From: Burkholderiales bacterium
GTDB taxonomy: Bacteria > Pseudomonadota > Gammaproteobacteria > Burkholderiales > Casimicrobiaceae
Direction: 5' to 3'
Length of the DNA: 14,124 nucleotides
Assembly: GCA_031283405.1 (NCBI GenBank)
Contig: JAITBX010000087.1
Span: 1 to 14,124 of the forward strand
In this document: in pieces, positions 1 to 6,837 of the stretch
How the letters are laid out: each line of letters begins with the position of its first letter
Numbering within the stretch: position 1 is the stretch's first letter
Notes under the pieces: generated by a model
The model's database searches: none
Told to the model about the DNA's origin: nothing
The model's input: only the letters and a program-made list of their open reading frames with translations
Position numbers and translations under genes: made by a program

Positions 1-1
1 T

Positions 2-250
2 TGCTCAATGAGCCGGAAGGGGAATTGCTGGGATAACGCTCCTGCCGAGAGTTTCTTCAACAGCTTGAAGAATGAACGGGTACACGGTATCCGTTACAGC
101 ACTCGGGATGAAGCGAGAACGGATTTGTTTGATTACATTGAAGTGTTTTACAATCGCAAGCGCATGCATTCTACGCTCGGTTACGTCTCACCCACGAAGT
201 TCCTGGAAGCCTGGGCTCGCGGCCAGACCGAGTTGGAAAAAGCCGCATGA
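2..250 (+). CDS. IS3-family transposase (OrfB), 3' fragment
   Basis: This is the C-terminal end of the DDE integrase-type transposase of an IS3-family insertion sequence. The reading frame is open to the left edge, so the gene starts outside the window; the ATG at 8 is internal. The visible part carries the family hallmark SRKGNCWDNAPAESFF, which contains the last catalytic glutamate (the E of AESFF), followed by the usual ending FYNRKRMHSTLGYVSP. The frame stops with TGA at 248-250. No terminal inverted repeat could be recognised after the stop, because the other end lies outside the window. It adjoins a broken RHS gene, so the element probably inserted in, or took part in deleting, that locus. 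Family assignment is secure; whether the whole element is intact cannot be seen. Confidence 0.9.
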   Translation, partial: CSMSRKGNCWDNAPAESFFNSLKNERVHGIRYSTRDEARTDLFDYIEVFYNRKRMHSTLGYVSPTKFLEAWARGQTELEKAA

Positions 251-271
251 CTCAATCGGCTTGGAAGGTGA

Positions 272-679
272 AAAATAGAGGGAAGGTCACTCACCGGCGG
301 CTGCAACATCAACGTCGAGCGCGACGCGATAGGACGCATCACCCAAAAGACCGAAACCCTTGAAAGCACCACCACTGTTCAAACCTACGAATACGACATT
401 GCCGGAAGACTGATCGAAATAAAAGCCGGCGAGGCGGGGCAGGAAACAACCGAGACATGGGGCTACGACGCTAATGGTAACCGCACCCATCACAACGGAG
501 AACAAATAGCGACATTCGACGCGCAAGACCGAATTCTCCTCCAAAACAGCGCGAGCTACCAACACAACCTGCTGGGGCAGAGGACAAAGAAAAACCAACT
601 CGGCCAGATCACGGCATTCGTGAGTGCTGATATTGTGATAGCTTATACATTGAATGCTATTTTTTTGGATAAAAAATGA
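272..679 (+). pseudogene. RHS/YD-repeat protein remnant, truncated at both ends
   Basis: From 272, just after an in-frame TGA at 269-271, one + frame encodes clear YD-repeat sequence: YEYDIAGRLIEIKAG, then WGYDANGNR, then a stretch ending LGQRTKKNQLGQITAFV. In RHS proteins that last piece is normally followed by a YDEAG-type motif. Here the similarity stops at about 620 and AT-rich, non-RHS sequence follows. The frame runs on to a TGA at 677-679, which overlaps the rlpA ATG, but the last 20 or so codons do not look like RHS. There is no start codon with a ribosome site, no signal peptide and no toxin tip, so this is a remnant of a larger RHS (polymorphic-toxin-type) gene. Its left end abuts the IS3 fragment. 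Recognition is from motifs only. Confidence 0.75.
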
Positions 680-1599
680 TTCGATCTTTGTTGCTTTGTT
701 TTGTGACGCTGGCTCTATTCGCCGCTTGCACGAGCGCGCCGCGACAGGCGGGCGGCGGTGAAAAAAGCAGTGGTGAAAAAGGAGGCGGTTATTATCAGGA
801 CGATGGACCGGGCAGCACGTCGGTCAATCTTGACGCGATTCCCGATGCCGTTCCCAAAGCCGAGCCGCTGCATCGCTTCGCCAACCGCCCTTACACTGTG
901 CTGGGGCGCACTTATGTACCGGCGGCGACGCTGGCGCCGTACAAGGCGCGCGGCACGGCGTCGTGGTACGGCAGAAAATTTCACAATCAGCAAACTTCAA
1001 CGGGCGAGGTTTACGATATGTTTGCGATGAGCGCCGCGCATCCGACGCTACCGTTGCCGTCGTATGCGCGGGTCACCAATCTCGCCAACGGCAAAAGTGT
1101 TGTGGTGCGCGTCAATGATCGCGGGCCGTTTTTGCGCGGCCGTCTCATCGATCTTTCTTACGCGGCGGCGCACCGGATCGGAATCGCCGCCAACGGCACC
1201 GGCGAGGTGGAAGTCGAATCGGTGTTGCCGACGGGCTGGGGTGAACCTCCACCGGCGGCGGCTGTCACTGCTTCGCCCGCTTCTCCTTCTGTCGCGATAA
1301 CGACCACCACATCGCCAACATCGCCCAGCGCCGCGCCTTCAGACGCAACGCTGCAAACTGTCGGCGGCGACGTTATCGTGCAGCTTGGCGTGTTCGCTAA
1401 CGCCGCCAATGCTGAGGCGTTTCTGGCGCACATTCGGGAGAGCCTTGATGCGACGCGCTTCACGGCGCGCATTCAGCAGCGCGACGACGGCAAGTATCGC
1501 GTTTTCATCGGCCCTTATTCGCAACGCGCCGAAGCGCAGCTAGCGGCGGCGCATTTGAACGATGCGCTGGGATTGACGACTTTCGTGACCGCGCCGTGA
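676..1599 (+). CDS. rlpA: RlpA, septal-ring lipoprotein / lytic transglycosylase
   Basis: RlpA is an outer-membrane lipoprotein that cleaves glycan strands lacking stem peptides and helps daughter cells separate. The 307-residue product has a lipoprotein signal with lipobox LFAAC (lipid-bearing Cys18), a variable linker, and a double-psi beta-barrel domain at about 92-172 (GTASWYG through LSYAAAHRIGI). Three conserved catalytic-type residues are present: Glu111 in STGEVYD, His122 in SAAHPTLPLP and Asp148 in VNDRGPF. A Thr/Ser/Pro-rich linker (about 193-225) leads to a C-terminal SPOR domain (about 229-307) that binds denuded septal glycan. The start at 676 is fixed by the signal peptide; no strong ribosome site is seen. 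Gene is usually near mrdA/rodA, but here it stands between an RHS remnant and tolB. Confidence 0.93.
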   Translation: MIRSLLLCFVTLALFAACTSAPRQAGGGEKSSGEKGGGYYQDDGPGSTSVNLDAIPDAVPKAEPLHRFANRPYTVLGRTYVPAATLAPYKARGTASWYGRKFHNQQTSTGEVYDMFAMSAAHPTLPLPSYARVTNLANGKSVVVRVNDRGPFLRGRLIDLSYAAAHRIGIAANGTGEVEVESVLPTGWGEPPPAAAVTASPASPSVAITTTTSPTSPSAAPSDATLQTVGGDVIVQLGVFANAANAEAFLAHIRESLDATRFTARIQQRDDGKYRVFIGPYSQRAEAQLAAAHLNDALGLTTFVTAP

Positions 1600-1639
1600 G
1601 GAGTGTGCGCAACCTCCACGCACAGGAGCGGGTGACCGA

Positions 1640-1651
1640 GGGCGGTCGCCC
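1640..1651. repeat. Short palindrome shared with the repeat at 13665
   Basis: The 12-mer GGGCGGTCGCCC is an imperfect self-complementary site in the rlpA-tolB spacer. The identical 12-mer occurs at 13665-13676 inside a longer dispersed repeat. Alone it is short and could recur by chance in GC-rich DNA, so its membership in that repeat family is tentative. Nothing else convincing was seen in the spacer 1600-1770. Confidence 0.35.
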
Positions 1652-1770
1652 TGACACGCTGCGCCTTGAAGGCGTTGCATGTTCCGGCGCGCCGTCGCCG
1701 AGCAACGACAAACCGGGCGGCAAGTTGAAAGGCAGACTGAAAAAGCGCGATTCGTTACCAACAAAAGCGC

Positions 1771-1796
1771 TTGACGCCGCAGAGAATCGTTATAAT
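1771..1796 (+). promoter_or_regulatory. Candidate sigma70-type promoter for tolB-pal-cpoB
   Basis: A perfect -10 hexamer TATAAT lies at 1791-1796 and a good -35 match TTGACG at 1771-1776. The spacer is only 14 bp, shorter than the usual 16-18, so the -35 may not be used as written. Transcription would begin near 1803, about 30 nt before the GTG chosen for tolB. A local promoter is expected because tolQRA are not upstream. Confidence 0.5.
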
Positions 1797-1833
1797 CGCC
1801 TACTGGAACGCATGGGCAAGGACAGCGGGTTTC

Positions 1834-3147
1834 GTGGTGAAATGCTTTTTCAAACATTGTGAATTTTTGCGACGCGCGGGCGCTGCTCTCGGCGCAGCGT
1901 TGTTGATGTTGCTTTTGTTGTCGTCACCGGCGCGAGCGCAGTTGACGATTGAAATCATCGGCGGCGGCGGCGCAGCCATGCCGATTTCGATTGTGCCGTT
2001 TGCCGGCGAAGCGGACTTTCCGCTGGGCATTTCGGGTGTGGTCGGCGGCGATTTGACGCGCTCCGGCCGCTTCCGGCAAATCGATGGCGCCGGCATCTTG
2101 CCGCGCCCAGCGACGGCAGAGGAAGTCAACATCAGCCTCTTTCGGACGCGCGGCGCCGACGCCGTTGTCGTCGGCAGCATGCGCGCCTTGCCGAGCGGCA
2201 ACGTCGAAGTGCGTTTCGCGTTGGTGGATGCGGTCAAGCAGCAAACGCTCACCAACATGACGTACACCGTCACGCAGCAACAGTTTCGCGCCACCGCGCA
2301 CAAAATCGCCGATGTGATTTACGAAAAACTCACCGGCGAACCCGGCGTTTTCTCGACGCGCATCGCTTACATCACGCAGCAGGGCAAGCAACATCAGTTG
2401 CAGATTGCCGATGCCGACGGCGACAATCCGCAAACCATCGTTTCCTCGAAAGACCCGCTGATTTCGCCGCGTTTTTCGCCGGACGGCAGCCGCATCGCTT
2501 ATGTTTCGTTTGAAGATCGCAAGCCGGTGGTTTATGTGCAATCGTTGCTCGACGGCAAACGTGTGGTGGTCGCCAATTTTCGCGGCAGCAACAGCGCGCC
2601 GGCGTGGTCGCCTGATGGCACGCAGCTTGCTGTGACCTTATCGCGTGACGGTGGCTCGCAACTCTTTCTGGTTTCCGCGACCGGCGGTCAGCCAAAACGG
2701 CTGATGAGTTCGCCGGGCATCGACACCGAAGCGGCGTTCATGCCGGACGGACAATCGCTGTTGTTTGCGTCGGATCGCGGCGGCACGCCGCAGATTTATC
2801 GTTTCTGGATCGGCGAAGGCCGCACTGAACGGGTGACGATGGAAGGCGCTTACAATGTTTCGCCGCAGCCGTTGCCGGACGGAAAAGGCATGGTGTTTGT
2901 GCGTCGTGACAGTGGTCGCATGCAGATTGCGACGATGGATTTTCAGACGCGGCAAGTGTTGGCGCTGACGCCGGGTCCGATGGATGAAAGCCCGGCCATT
3001 GCGCCCAATGGCCGCTATGTGCTTTACGCCGGCCAAAGCGGCGGGCGTAACGTGTTGGCGGCGGTGTCGATCGACGGCACGATTCGTCAGCGCATCGGCG
3101 CGCTTGCCCAGCAAGTGCGTGAGCCGTCTTGGGGCCCGTTGCTGTAA
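1834..3147 (+). CDS. tolB: TolB, periplasmic Tol-Pal beta-propeller protein
   Basis: TolB is the periplasmic partner of Pal and TolA in the Tol-Pal system, which pulls in the outer membrane during division and keeps it intact. From GTG 1834 the product is 437 residues, normal for TolB. It has a signal peptide with a long Leu/Ala core ending SSPARA|Q (cleavage after about residue 35), then the mature start QLTIEIIGGGGAAMPISIVPF typical of TolB. An N-terminal domain follows, then a six-bladed propeller with repeated motifs such as SPDGSRIAYVSFE, SPDGTQLAV and PNGRYVLYAG. AAGGA at 1818-1822 is a fair ribosome site. GTG at 1837 is an alternative start. Starting further upstream would add sequence before the signal peptide and overlap the promoter. 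pal follows 35 bp downstream. Confidence 0.95.
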   Translation: MVKCFFKHCEFLRRAGAALGAALLMLLLLSSPARAQLTIEIIGGGGAAMPISIVPFAGEADFPLGISGVVGGDLTRSGRFRQIDGAGILPRPATAEEVNISLFRTRGADAVVVGSMRALPSGNVEVRFALVDAVKQQTLTNMTYTVTQQQFRATAHKIADVIYEKLTGEPGVFSTRIAYITQQGKQHQLQIADADGDNPQTIVSSKDPLISPRFSPDGSRIAYVSFEDRKPVVYVQSLLDGKRVVVANFRGSNSAPAWSPDGTQLAVTLSRDGGSQLFLVSATGGQPKRLMSSPGIDTEAAFMPDGQSLLFASDRGGTPQIYRFWIGEGRTERVTMEGAYNVSPQPLPDGKGMVFVRRDSGRMQIATMDFQTRQVLALTPGPMDESPAIAPNGRYVLYAGQSGGRNVLAAVSIDGTIRQRIGALAQQVREPSWGPLL

Positions 3148-3173
3148 TCGTTTTATTTTTTAATCCATATTAT

Positions 3174-3178
3174 GGAGG
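3174..3178 (+). promoter_or_regulatory. Ribosome binding site deciding the pal start
   Basis: GGAGG lies 4 nt before the ATG at 3183. It supports that start over an earlier in-frame codon at 3129 that would overlap the end of tolB and bury the lipoprotein signal. Confidence 0.8.
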
Positions 3179-3182
3179 TTTT

Positions 3183-3740
3183 ATGTCTCGCTTGTTGAAA
3201 TTCGGTTTTCTCATTCTCGCCGCGCTCACCGTAGTGGCGTGCTCTTCGACTCCTGACAACGAAGGCGCGCCGGTTGACGAGCGCGCGGTCACGACCGGCG
3301 CCGGCAGCGGCGCCAACACCAGCGGCGCGGCCAATGGCAACATCACCGGTTCCGAAGTCGGCAACAAGGGCGGCGGCAACGAGTTGAAAGACCCGGCCAA
3401 CATTCTGTCGCGGCGCAACGTGTTCTTTGCGTTCGACAGCTACGTCGTCGAAGATCAATATCGCCCGCTTGTCGAAGCGCATGCCCGTTATCTGGTCGGC
3501 CATCCCGGCGCCAGAATGACATTGCAAGGCCACACCGATGAACGTGGTACGCACGAGTACAACATCGCGCTCGGCCAGCGTCGCGCCGATGCCGTCAAGA
3601 AAATGATGGTGTTGCTGGGCGCGAACGAAGCGCAGATCGAAACCGTCAGCTTCGGCAAGGAAAATCCGCGCAACCCCGGCCACGATGAAACCGCTTGGGC
3701 AGAAAATCGCCGCAGCGACATCATTTACGCCGGGGAATAA
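3183..3740 (+). CDS. pal: Pal, peptidoglycan-associated lipoprotein
   Basis: Pal is anchored in the inner leaflet of the outer membrane and grips peptidoglycan; TolB binds it and TolA is thought to recycle it to the septum. The 185-residue product has a signal peptide with lipobox LTVVAC (lipid-bearing Cys20), a flexible Gly/Asn/Ser-rich tether (about 30-68), and a C-terminal OmpA-like domain from about 78. The diaminopimelate-binding signature is present: GHTDERGTHEYNIALGQRRA (Asp119 and the following residues) plus the NRRSDI motif near the end (Arg177). Length is near the family norm. It sits between tolB and cpoB, the conserved order. Confidence 0.96.
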   Translation: MSRLLKFGFLILAALTVVACSSTPDNEGAPVDERAVTTGAGSGANTSGAANGNITGSEVGNKGGGNELKDPANILSRRNVFFAFDSYVVEDQYRPLVEAHARYLVGHPGARMTLQGHTDERGTHEYNIALGQRRADAVKKMMVLLGANEAQIETVSFGKENPRNPGHDETAWAENRRSDIIYAGE

Positions 3741-3768
3741 AAGTTTTCACTGACGAAGCAAGTTGCTC

Positions 3769-4617
3769 ATGAGTCATTTCTTTTCTTTCCGCGCCCCTCG
3801 CGTTTCTCGCGCGTCTCTCGTCGCGTCGCCGCTGTTTTTTGCGGCGCTGTTCGCGCCGTTGCTTGCCTTGTGGTCGTCCGGCGCGCAAGCGTTGTTCGAC
3901 GACGACGAAGCGCGCAAGCGCATCGAGCAAACCAACGCGCGCTTGACGCAGATCGAAACGCAACTGAACGAGCGGCTGACGGCGCTGGAACAACAGAAGA
4001 GTTCGCAAGCGCTTCTGGAATTGTCCACGCAACTCGATGCCGTTCGCGGCGAAGTGGCGCAACTGCGCGGGCAAATCGAAGTGTTGACTTACGAGCTGAA
4101 CGAGTCGAAGCGGCGGCAACGCGATCTTTACACCGATCTCGACAGCCGGTTGGCGCGCCTGGAAAGCGGCGGCGCAATGAGAGGCGGCGAAGGCGTTGGC
4201 GATACGTCTGCGGGCGGACAAACAAGCGGGCAACCCGCCGCGCGCGACGAAGTCGCCGAACAAAAAATGTACGACGCGGCAATGGAGCAATTCAAGCGCG
4301 GCGATTACGGCGGCGCGGCGACGGCCTTCACCGCTTTCACGGCGGTGTATCCGCAAAGCCCGCTGGCGTCGTCGGCGCAATACTGGATCGGCAACGCCCG
4401 CTTCGCGCAGCGCGATTACAAAGCAACCATCGCCGCGCAAACGCAACTGCTGCAAAAATACCCCGACAGCACGAAAGCGCCGGACGCGATGCTGAACCTC
4501 GCTTCGGCGCAGGCGGAGCTTGGCGACAAAAACGCATCGCGTAAAACCTTGCAGGACATCGTCGCGCACTACCCAAACTCAGACGTGGCGGCCAAAGCGC
4601 GGCAGAGATTGCGGTGA
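3769..4617 (+). CDS. cpoB: CpoB (YbgF), Tol-associated periplasmic TPR protein
   Basis: CpoB couples the Tol-Pal machine to septal peptidoglycan synthesis by modulating PBP1B. The 282-residue product has an N-terminal signal peptide with cleavage likely at SGAQA|LFDDD (after about residue 41). A charged, heptad-like coiled-coil region (about 45-125) follows, of the type that mediates trimerisation, then a linker, then C-terminal TPR repeats from about 165 to the end (AEQKMYDAAMEQFKRGDYGG, then YPQSPLASSAQYWIG, then YPDSTKAPDAMLNLASAQ). ATG 3769 is chosen; an in-frame TTG lies two codons upstream. No strong ribosome site is visible. It starts 28 bp after pal and is probably co-transcribed with tolB and pal. 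A dispersed repeat begins right after its stop. Confidence 0.93.
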   Translation: MSHFFSFRAPRVSRASLVASPLFFAALFAPLLALWSSGAQALFDDDEARKRIEQTNARLTQIETQLNERLTALEQQKSSQALLELSTQLDAVRGEVAQLRGQIEVLTYELNESKRRQRDLYTDLDSRLARLESGGAMRGGEGVGDTSAGGQTSGQPAARDEVAEQKMYDAAMEQFKRGDYGGAATAFTAFTAVYPQSPLASSAQYWIGNARFAQRDYKATIAAQTQLLQKYPDSTKAPDAMLNLASAQAELGDKNASRKTLQDIVAHYPNSDVAAKARQRLR

Positions 4618-4618
4618 C

Positions 4619-4667
4619 AGGAATCAGAGATCAGGGATCAGAATGTAGGGGCGCCCTGCGGTCGCCC
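4619..4667 (+). repeat. Dispersed ATCAG/GTAGGGGCG repeat, copy A, just after cpoB stop
   Basis: Three near-tandem ATCAG units (GGAATCAGA, GATCAG, GGATCAG) lead into TGTAGGGGCG, followed by an inverted GGTCGCCC, giving a hairpin with arms around GGGCG and CGCCC. The 17-mer ATCAGAATGTAGGGGCG at 4637-4653 recurs exactly at 13653-13669. Both copies begin within 2 bp of a stop codon. It could act as a transcript 3' structure; that is inference. No run of T follows it. Confidence 0.75.
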
Positions 4668-4679
4668 GCAAAATTTTCA

Positions 4680-4950
4680 ACGCAACTCATCCGTTCCTTG
4701 CTCTGATTGCGCCGGACTCACCCGGCAGACCTTGGTTTCTTGTGTGGACAAGAAAGTCACCAAAGAAACCATCCCCCTCATTTGCCATTTCTGGCCGCCC
4801 GCTTCGCGGATTCCCTGCGCTTCTCGAACGGCGCAGGGGCTCGGAAACTCGCGATCCTGAAAATTCAGAGGATCGCTCAAACAGCCCTCGCCCTGTTTCT
4901 GCGCTGCTCTCCGATGCTCGGCGGCTGCAAGGGGAGGTTGGAATCGTGCC
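4680..4950. repeat. Probable dispersed intergenic repeat with two strong hairpins
   Basis: Most of the 417-bp stretch 4618-5034 without a gene is taken up here. It contains a perfect 8-bp stem with 4-nt loop (TTTCTTGT at 4736-4743, ACAAGAAA at 4748-4755). A competing partner for the same left arm is AAGAAACC at 4763-4770, which pairs with GGTTTCTT at 4734-4741. A second perfect 8-bp stem is CCCTGCGC at 4813-4820 with GCGCAGGG at 4831-4838. Both strands have open frames here, but they lack a family, a ribosome site and normal composition. The conceptual product FLCGQESHQR resembles spurious proteins often annotated over repeats in beta- and gammaproteobacteria. That resemblance is from memory and the outer borders are approximate. 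Confidence 0.5.
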
Positions 4951-4986
4951 AATGGGAAACGATGGCGATGATTGTAAGAATCAGAC

Positions 4987-5037
4987 GTCAGGTATCATGC
5001 ATCAATTACCCTCGATCCCTGATTCCCGACTCTGATG
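4987..5037. repeat. ATCAG-type repeat pair, copy C, running over the mutY start
   Basis: A forward unit (GTCAGGTATCATGCATCA, 4987-5004) faces an inverted unit (CCCTGATTCCCG then ACTCTGATG, to 5037). The inverted unit supplies the ATG used by mutY at 5035. The same arrangement occurs on the other strand at the folate cyclo-ligase start (7731-7755). Confidence 0.6.
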
Positions 5038-6084
5038 CCTTCTTTCGCTTCCCGCCTGATCGCTTGGCAACGCCGGCAAGGCCGTCACCATCTGCCTTGG
5101 CAAAATACCCGCGACGCTTATCGGATTTGGCTTTCCGAAATCATGTTGCAACAAACGCAGGTGACGACGGTGATTGCTTACTATGAGCGTTTCACTCAGC
5201 GTTTTCCGACGGTGCAGGCGCTCGCTGCTGCGCCGTTATCGAGTGTGCTCGAACTTTGGTCGGGGCTGGGTTATTACCGGCGCGCGCATCATTTGCATAC
5301 GACGGCGCAAAGCATCGTCAACGATTGCGGTGGCGCTTTTCCTGACACACAAGAGCAGTTGATGACGCTGCCCGGCATTGGCCGCTCGACGGCTGCCGCC
5401 ATCGCTGTTTTTGCGTTCGACCGTCGCGCCGCGATTCTCGACGGCAATGTGCGCCGTCTCCTCGCGCGTCATTACGGCATCGAAGGATTCACGGGATTGC
5501 CCGCCGTTGAAAAAACGCTGTGGGCGCTCGCCGAAAAGTTGTTGCCGAAACAACATCTCGAAACTTATACGCAAGCCGTAATGGACCTCGGCGCGCAAAT
5601 CTGCACGCGCAGCAAACCGCTGTGCGGCCAATGCCCGCTGCGTTCCGATTGCGTTGCGTATGGTCAGGGTCGCGTTCACGAATTGCCGACACCGCGTTCC
5701 GGCAAAGCGCCGATGCGTCGTGATTTTTGCCTGCTGATCTTGCGCCGGAACAGGCACGTTCTGCTTGAAGCGCGCGCAGATCGAGGCATTTGGTCGGGGC
5801 TGTGGAGCTTTCCCGAAGGGGAGATTCGTAAAAAGTCCCATGACGCTCTCGCCGCACTGATTCGGGAACGCTGGGGGCTGACGCTGACCGAAGCTATCGT
5901 TCAGCCCGTCATGGTTCACAAATTGACGCACCGGACTTTGCACATGACGCCGATTCTGGCGACGGTGAGCGGTCGCTTGCGAAACATGACGGGGCGTGAA
6001 GCGCGCTTTTTTTTGTTGCCCGAAGCGCGCCAATGTGCCTTGCCGGCGCCGGTTCGCCGGCTGTTGCCGCAAGCATTTCCTTAA
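5035..6084 (+). CDS. mutY: MutY, adenine DNA glycosylase
   Basis: MutY removes adenine mispaired with 8-oxoguanine, the last guard against G:C to T:A changes after oxidation. The 349-residue product has all expected parts: catalytic Glu35 in SEIMLQQTQV, the helix-hairpin-helix LPGIGRSTA at 112-120, catalytic Asp136 in ILDGNVRR, and a [4Fe-4S] cluster motif C-x6-C-x2-C-x5-C formed by Cys190, 197, 200 and 206. A C-terminal MutT-like domain (about 228-349, with WSGLWSFPEGE) reads the 8-oxoguanine. Length is normal. Start ATG 5035 fits the family N-terminus; no ribosome site is seen because the preceding bases belong to a dispersed repeat. Its usual separation from Tol genes suggests independent transcription, but no promoter was identified. 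Confidence 0.96.
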   Translation: MPSFASRLIAWQRRQGRHHLPWQNTRDAYRIWLSEIMLQQTQVTTVIAYYERFTQRFPTVQALAAAPLSSVLELWSGLGYYRRAHHLHTTAQSIVNDCGGAFPDTQEQLMTLPGIGRSTAAAIAVFAFDRRAAILDGNVRRLLARHYGIEGFTGLPAVEKTLWALAEKLLPKQHLETYTQAVMDLGAQICTRSKPLCGQCPLRSDCVAYGQGRVHELPTPRSGKAPMRRDFCLLILRRNRHVLLEARADRGIWSGLWSFPEGEIRKKSHDALAALIRERWGLTLTEAIVQPVMVHKLTHRTLHMTPILATVSGRLRNMTGREARFFLLPEARQCALPAPVRRLLPQAFP

Positions 6085-6090
6085 AAACTG

Positions 6091-6109
6091 GCACGAAAAG
6101 TGCTTGTTT
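6091..6109 (+). terminator. Weak candidate terminator after mutY
   Basis: GCAC (6091-6094), loop GAAAA, GTGC (6100-6103), followed by TTGTTT. The stem is only 4 bp, so it is weak. It lies 6 bp beyond the mutY stop. Confidence 0.3.
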
Positions 6110-6203
6110 CTAAAAGGTGGATTACCGAAAGACCAATTCATGCGACAATGAACAAGCGAAAAAGAAGTGAAGTTTTTCTGATCGCATTTTTACGGCGCAC
6201 TTC

Positions 6204-6665
6204 ATGATTATCTACGATCTCATTTGCCGTCATCAACACACCTTCGAGGGTTGGTTTGCCTCTGCCGCCGCGTTCAGCGAACAGCGCGACTCCGGGCAGG
6301 TGCGTTGTCCGATTTGCGACGATGCGCACATCGAGAAACGCCCCTCTGCCAAAGTGCGGACGGCGCGCGAATCGGTAGCGCGTGAATTGACGTCGGGCGC
6401 GGTTGCGGAAAGGCCACCCATGCGCGGCCTGCAAGATGTTTCCACTCATACCCCGTCGGACTTTTTGATGAAGCTGCGCGAGATGGTGCAAGGCACCGAA
6501 AACGTCGGCGAGAAGTTTCCCGAAGAGGCGCGAAAAATCCACTATCATGAAATTCCGGCGCGCCCCATTCGCGGGCAGGCTTCGACCAAAGATGTAGAGG
6601 CTCTCGCCGAAGAAGGCATCGACCTCACCCTGCTGCCGCCCTTCCTGTTGCAAGACGCGCAGTGA
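6204..6665 (+). CDS. DUF1178 family protein, putative zinc-ribbon
   Basis: This 153-residue protein matches the DUF1178 family, which is common in alpha- and betaproteobacteria and has no settled function. Seen directly: the start MIIYDLICRHQHTFEGWF, in which Cys8 with a following HxH resembles the first half of a metal knuckle, and RCPICDD with Cys35 and Cys38 as the second half, then KRPSAKV. The middle (about 80-110) carries a conserved helical segment (FLMKLREMVQGTENVGEKFPEEARKIHY). The end has EIPARPIRGQAS and the LLPPFLL tail. It is soluble with no signal peptide. No ribosome site stands out before ATG 6204. It ends 60 bp before the tRNA genes, whose own promoter lies in that gap. Confidence 0.85.
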   Translation: MIIYDLICRHQHTFEGWFASAAAFSEQRDSGQVRCPICDDAHIEKRPSAKVRTARESVARELTSGAVAERPPMRGLQDVSTHTPSDFLMKLREMVQGTENVGEKFPEEARKIHYHEIPARPIRGQASTKDVEALAEEGIDLTLLPPFLLQDAQ

Positions 6666-6707
6666 GCGAAATTGTCATAGCATCTGGCGCAATCGCGCTC
6701 GTTGCCG

Positions 6708-6713
6708 TATAAT
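6708..6713 (+). promoter_or_regulatory. Candidate -10 element of the tRNA-Lys promoter
   Basis: A perfect TATAAT stands 13 nt before the first tRNA and is followed by CGCGGG, a GC-rich discriminator typical of stable-RNA promoters under stringent control. No good -35 is visible at 16-18 bp upstream. Confidence 0.55.
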
Positions 6714-6725
6714 CGCGGGTCTTTC

Positions 6726-6801
6726 GGGTCGTTAGCTCAGATGGTAGAGCAGCGGACTTTTAATCCGTTGGTCGCAGGTTCGATTCCTGCACGGCCTACC
6801 A
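6726..6801 (+). tRNA. tRNA-Lys (anticodon TTT)
   Basis: The 76-nt cloverleaf includes an encoded CCA. Acceptor arms GGGTCGT and ACGGCCT pair with two G-U wobbles. The D-arm is GCTCAGATGGTAGAGC. The anticodon loop is CTTTTAA with TTT at 6759-6761. The T-arm is GCAGG, TTCGATT, CCTGC. It reads AAA and AAG codons. A second lysine tRNA follows 36 bp later. Confidence 0.97.
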
Positions 6802-6837
6802 GATTCCCCAAATAAGATAAAATACCGGCGTACCCGT

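Noticed and set aside
633..661. Promoter for rlpA in the AT-rich stretch after the RHS remnant
   Set aside because: TTGTGA at 633 could be a -35, but the bases 17-18 bp later (around CTATTT) are a poor -10, so no site was called.
1771..1833. Earlier TTG start for tolB
   Set aside because: It coincides with the candidate -35 element and would place about 21 residues before the signal peptide.
1596..1862. Possible 88-residue protein between rlpA and tolB
   Set aside because: It crosses the candidate tolB promoter and overlaps the tolB start out of frame; composition is that of a non-coding spacer.
4619..4645. CRISPR-like tandem repeats
   Set aside because: The ATCAG units are only 6-9 bp and adjacent, without spacers of uniform length, and no cas genes are present.
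4707..5186. Possible 159-residue protein between cpoB and mutY
   Set aside because: It overlaps the mutY start in another frame, has no ribosome site or family, and its sequence is explained by a hairpin-bearing repeat.
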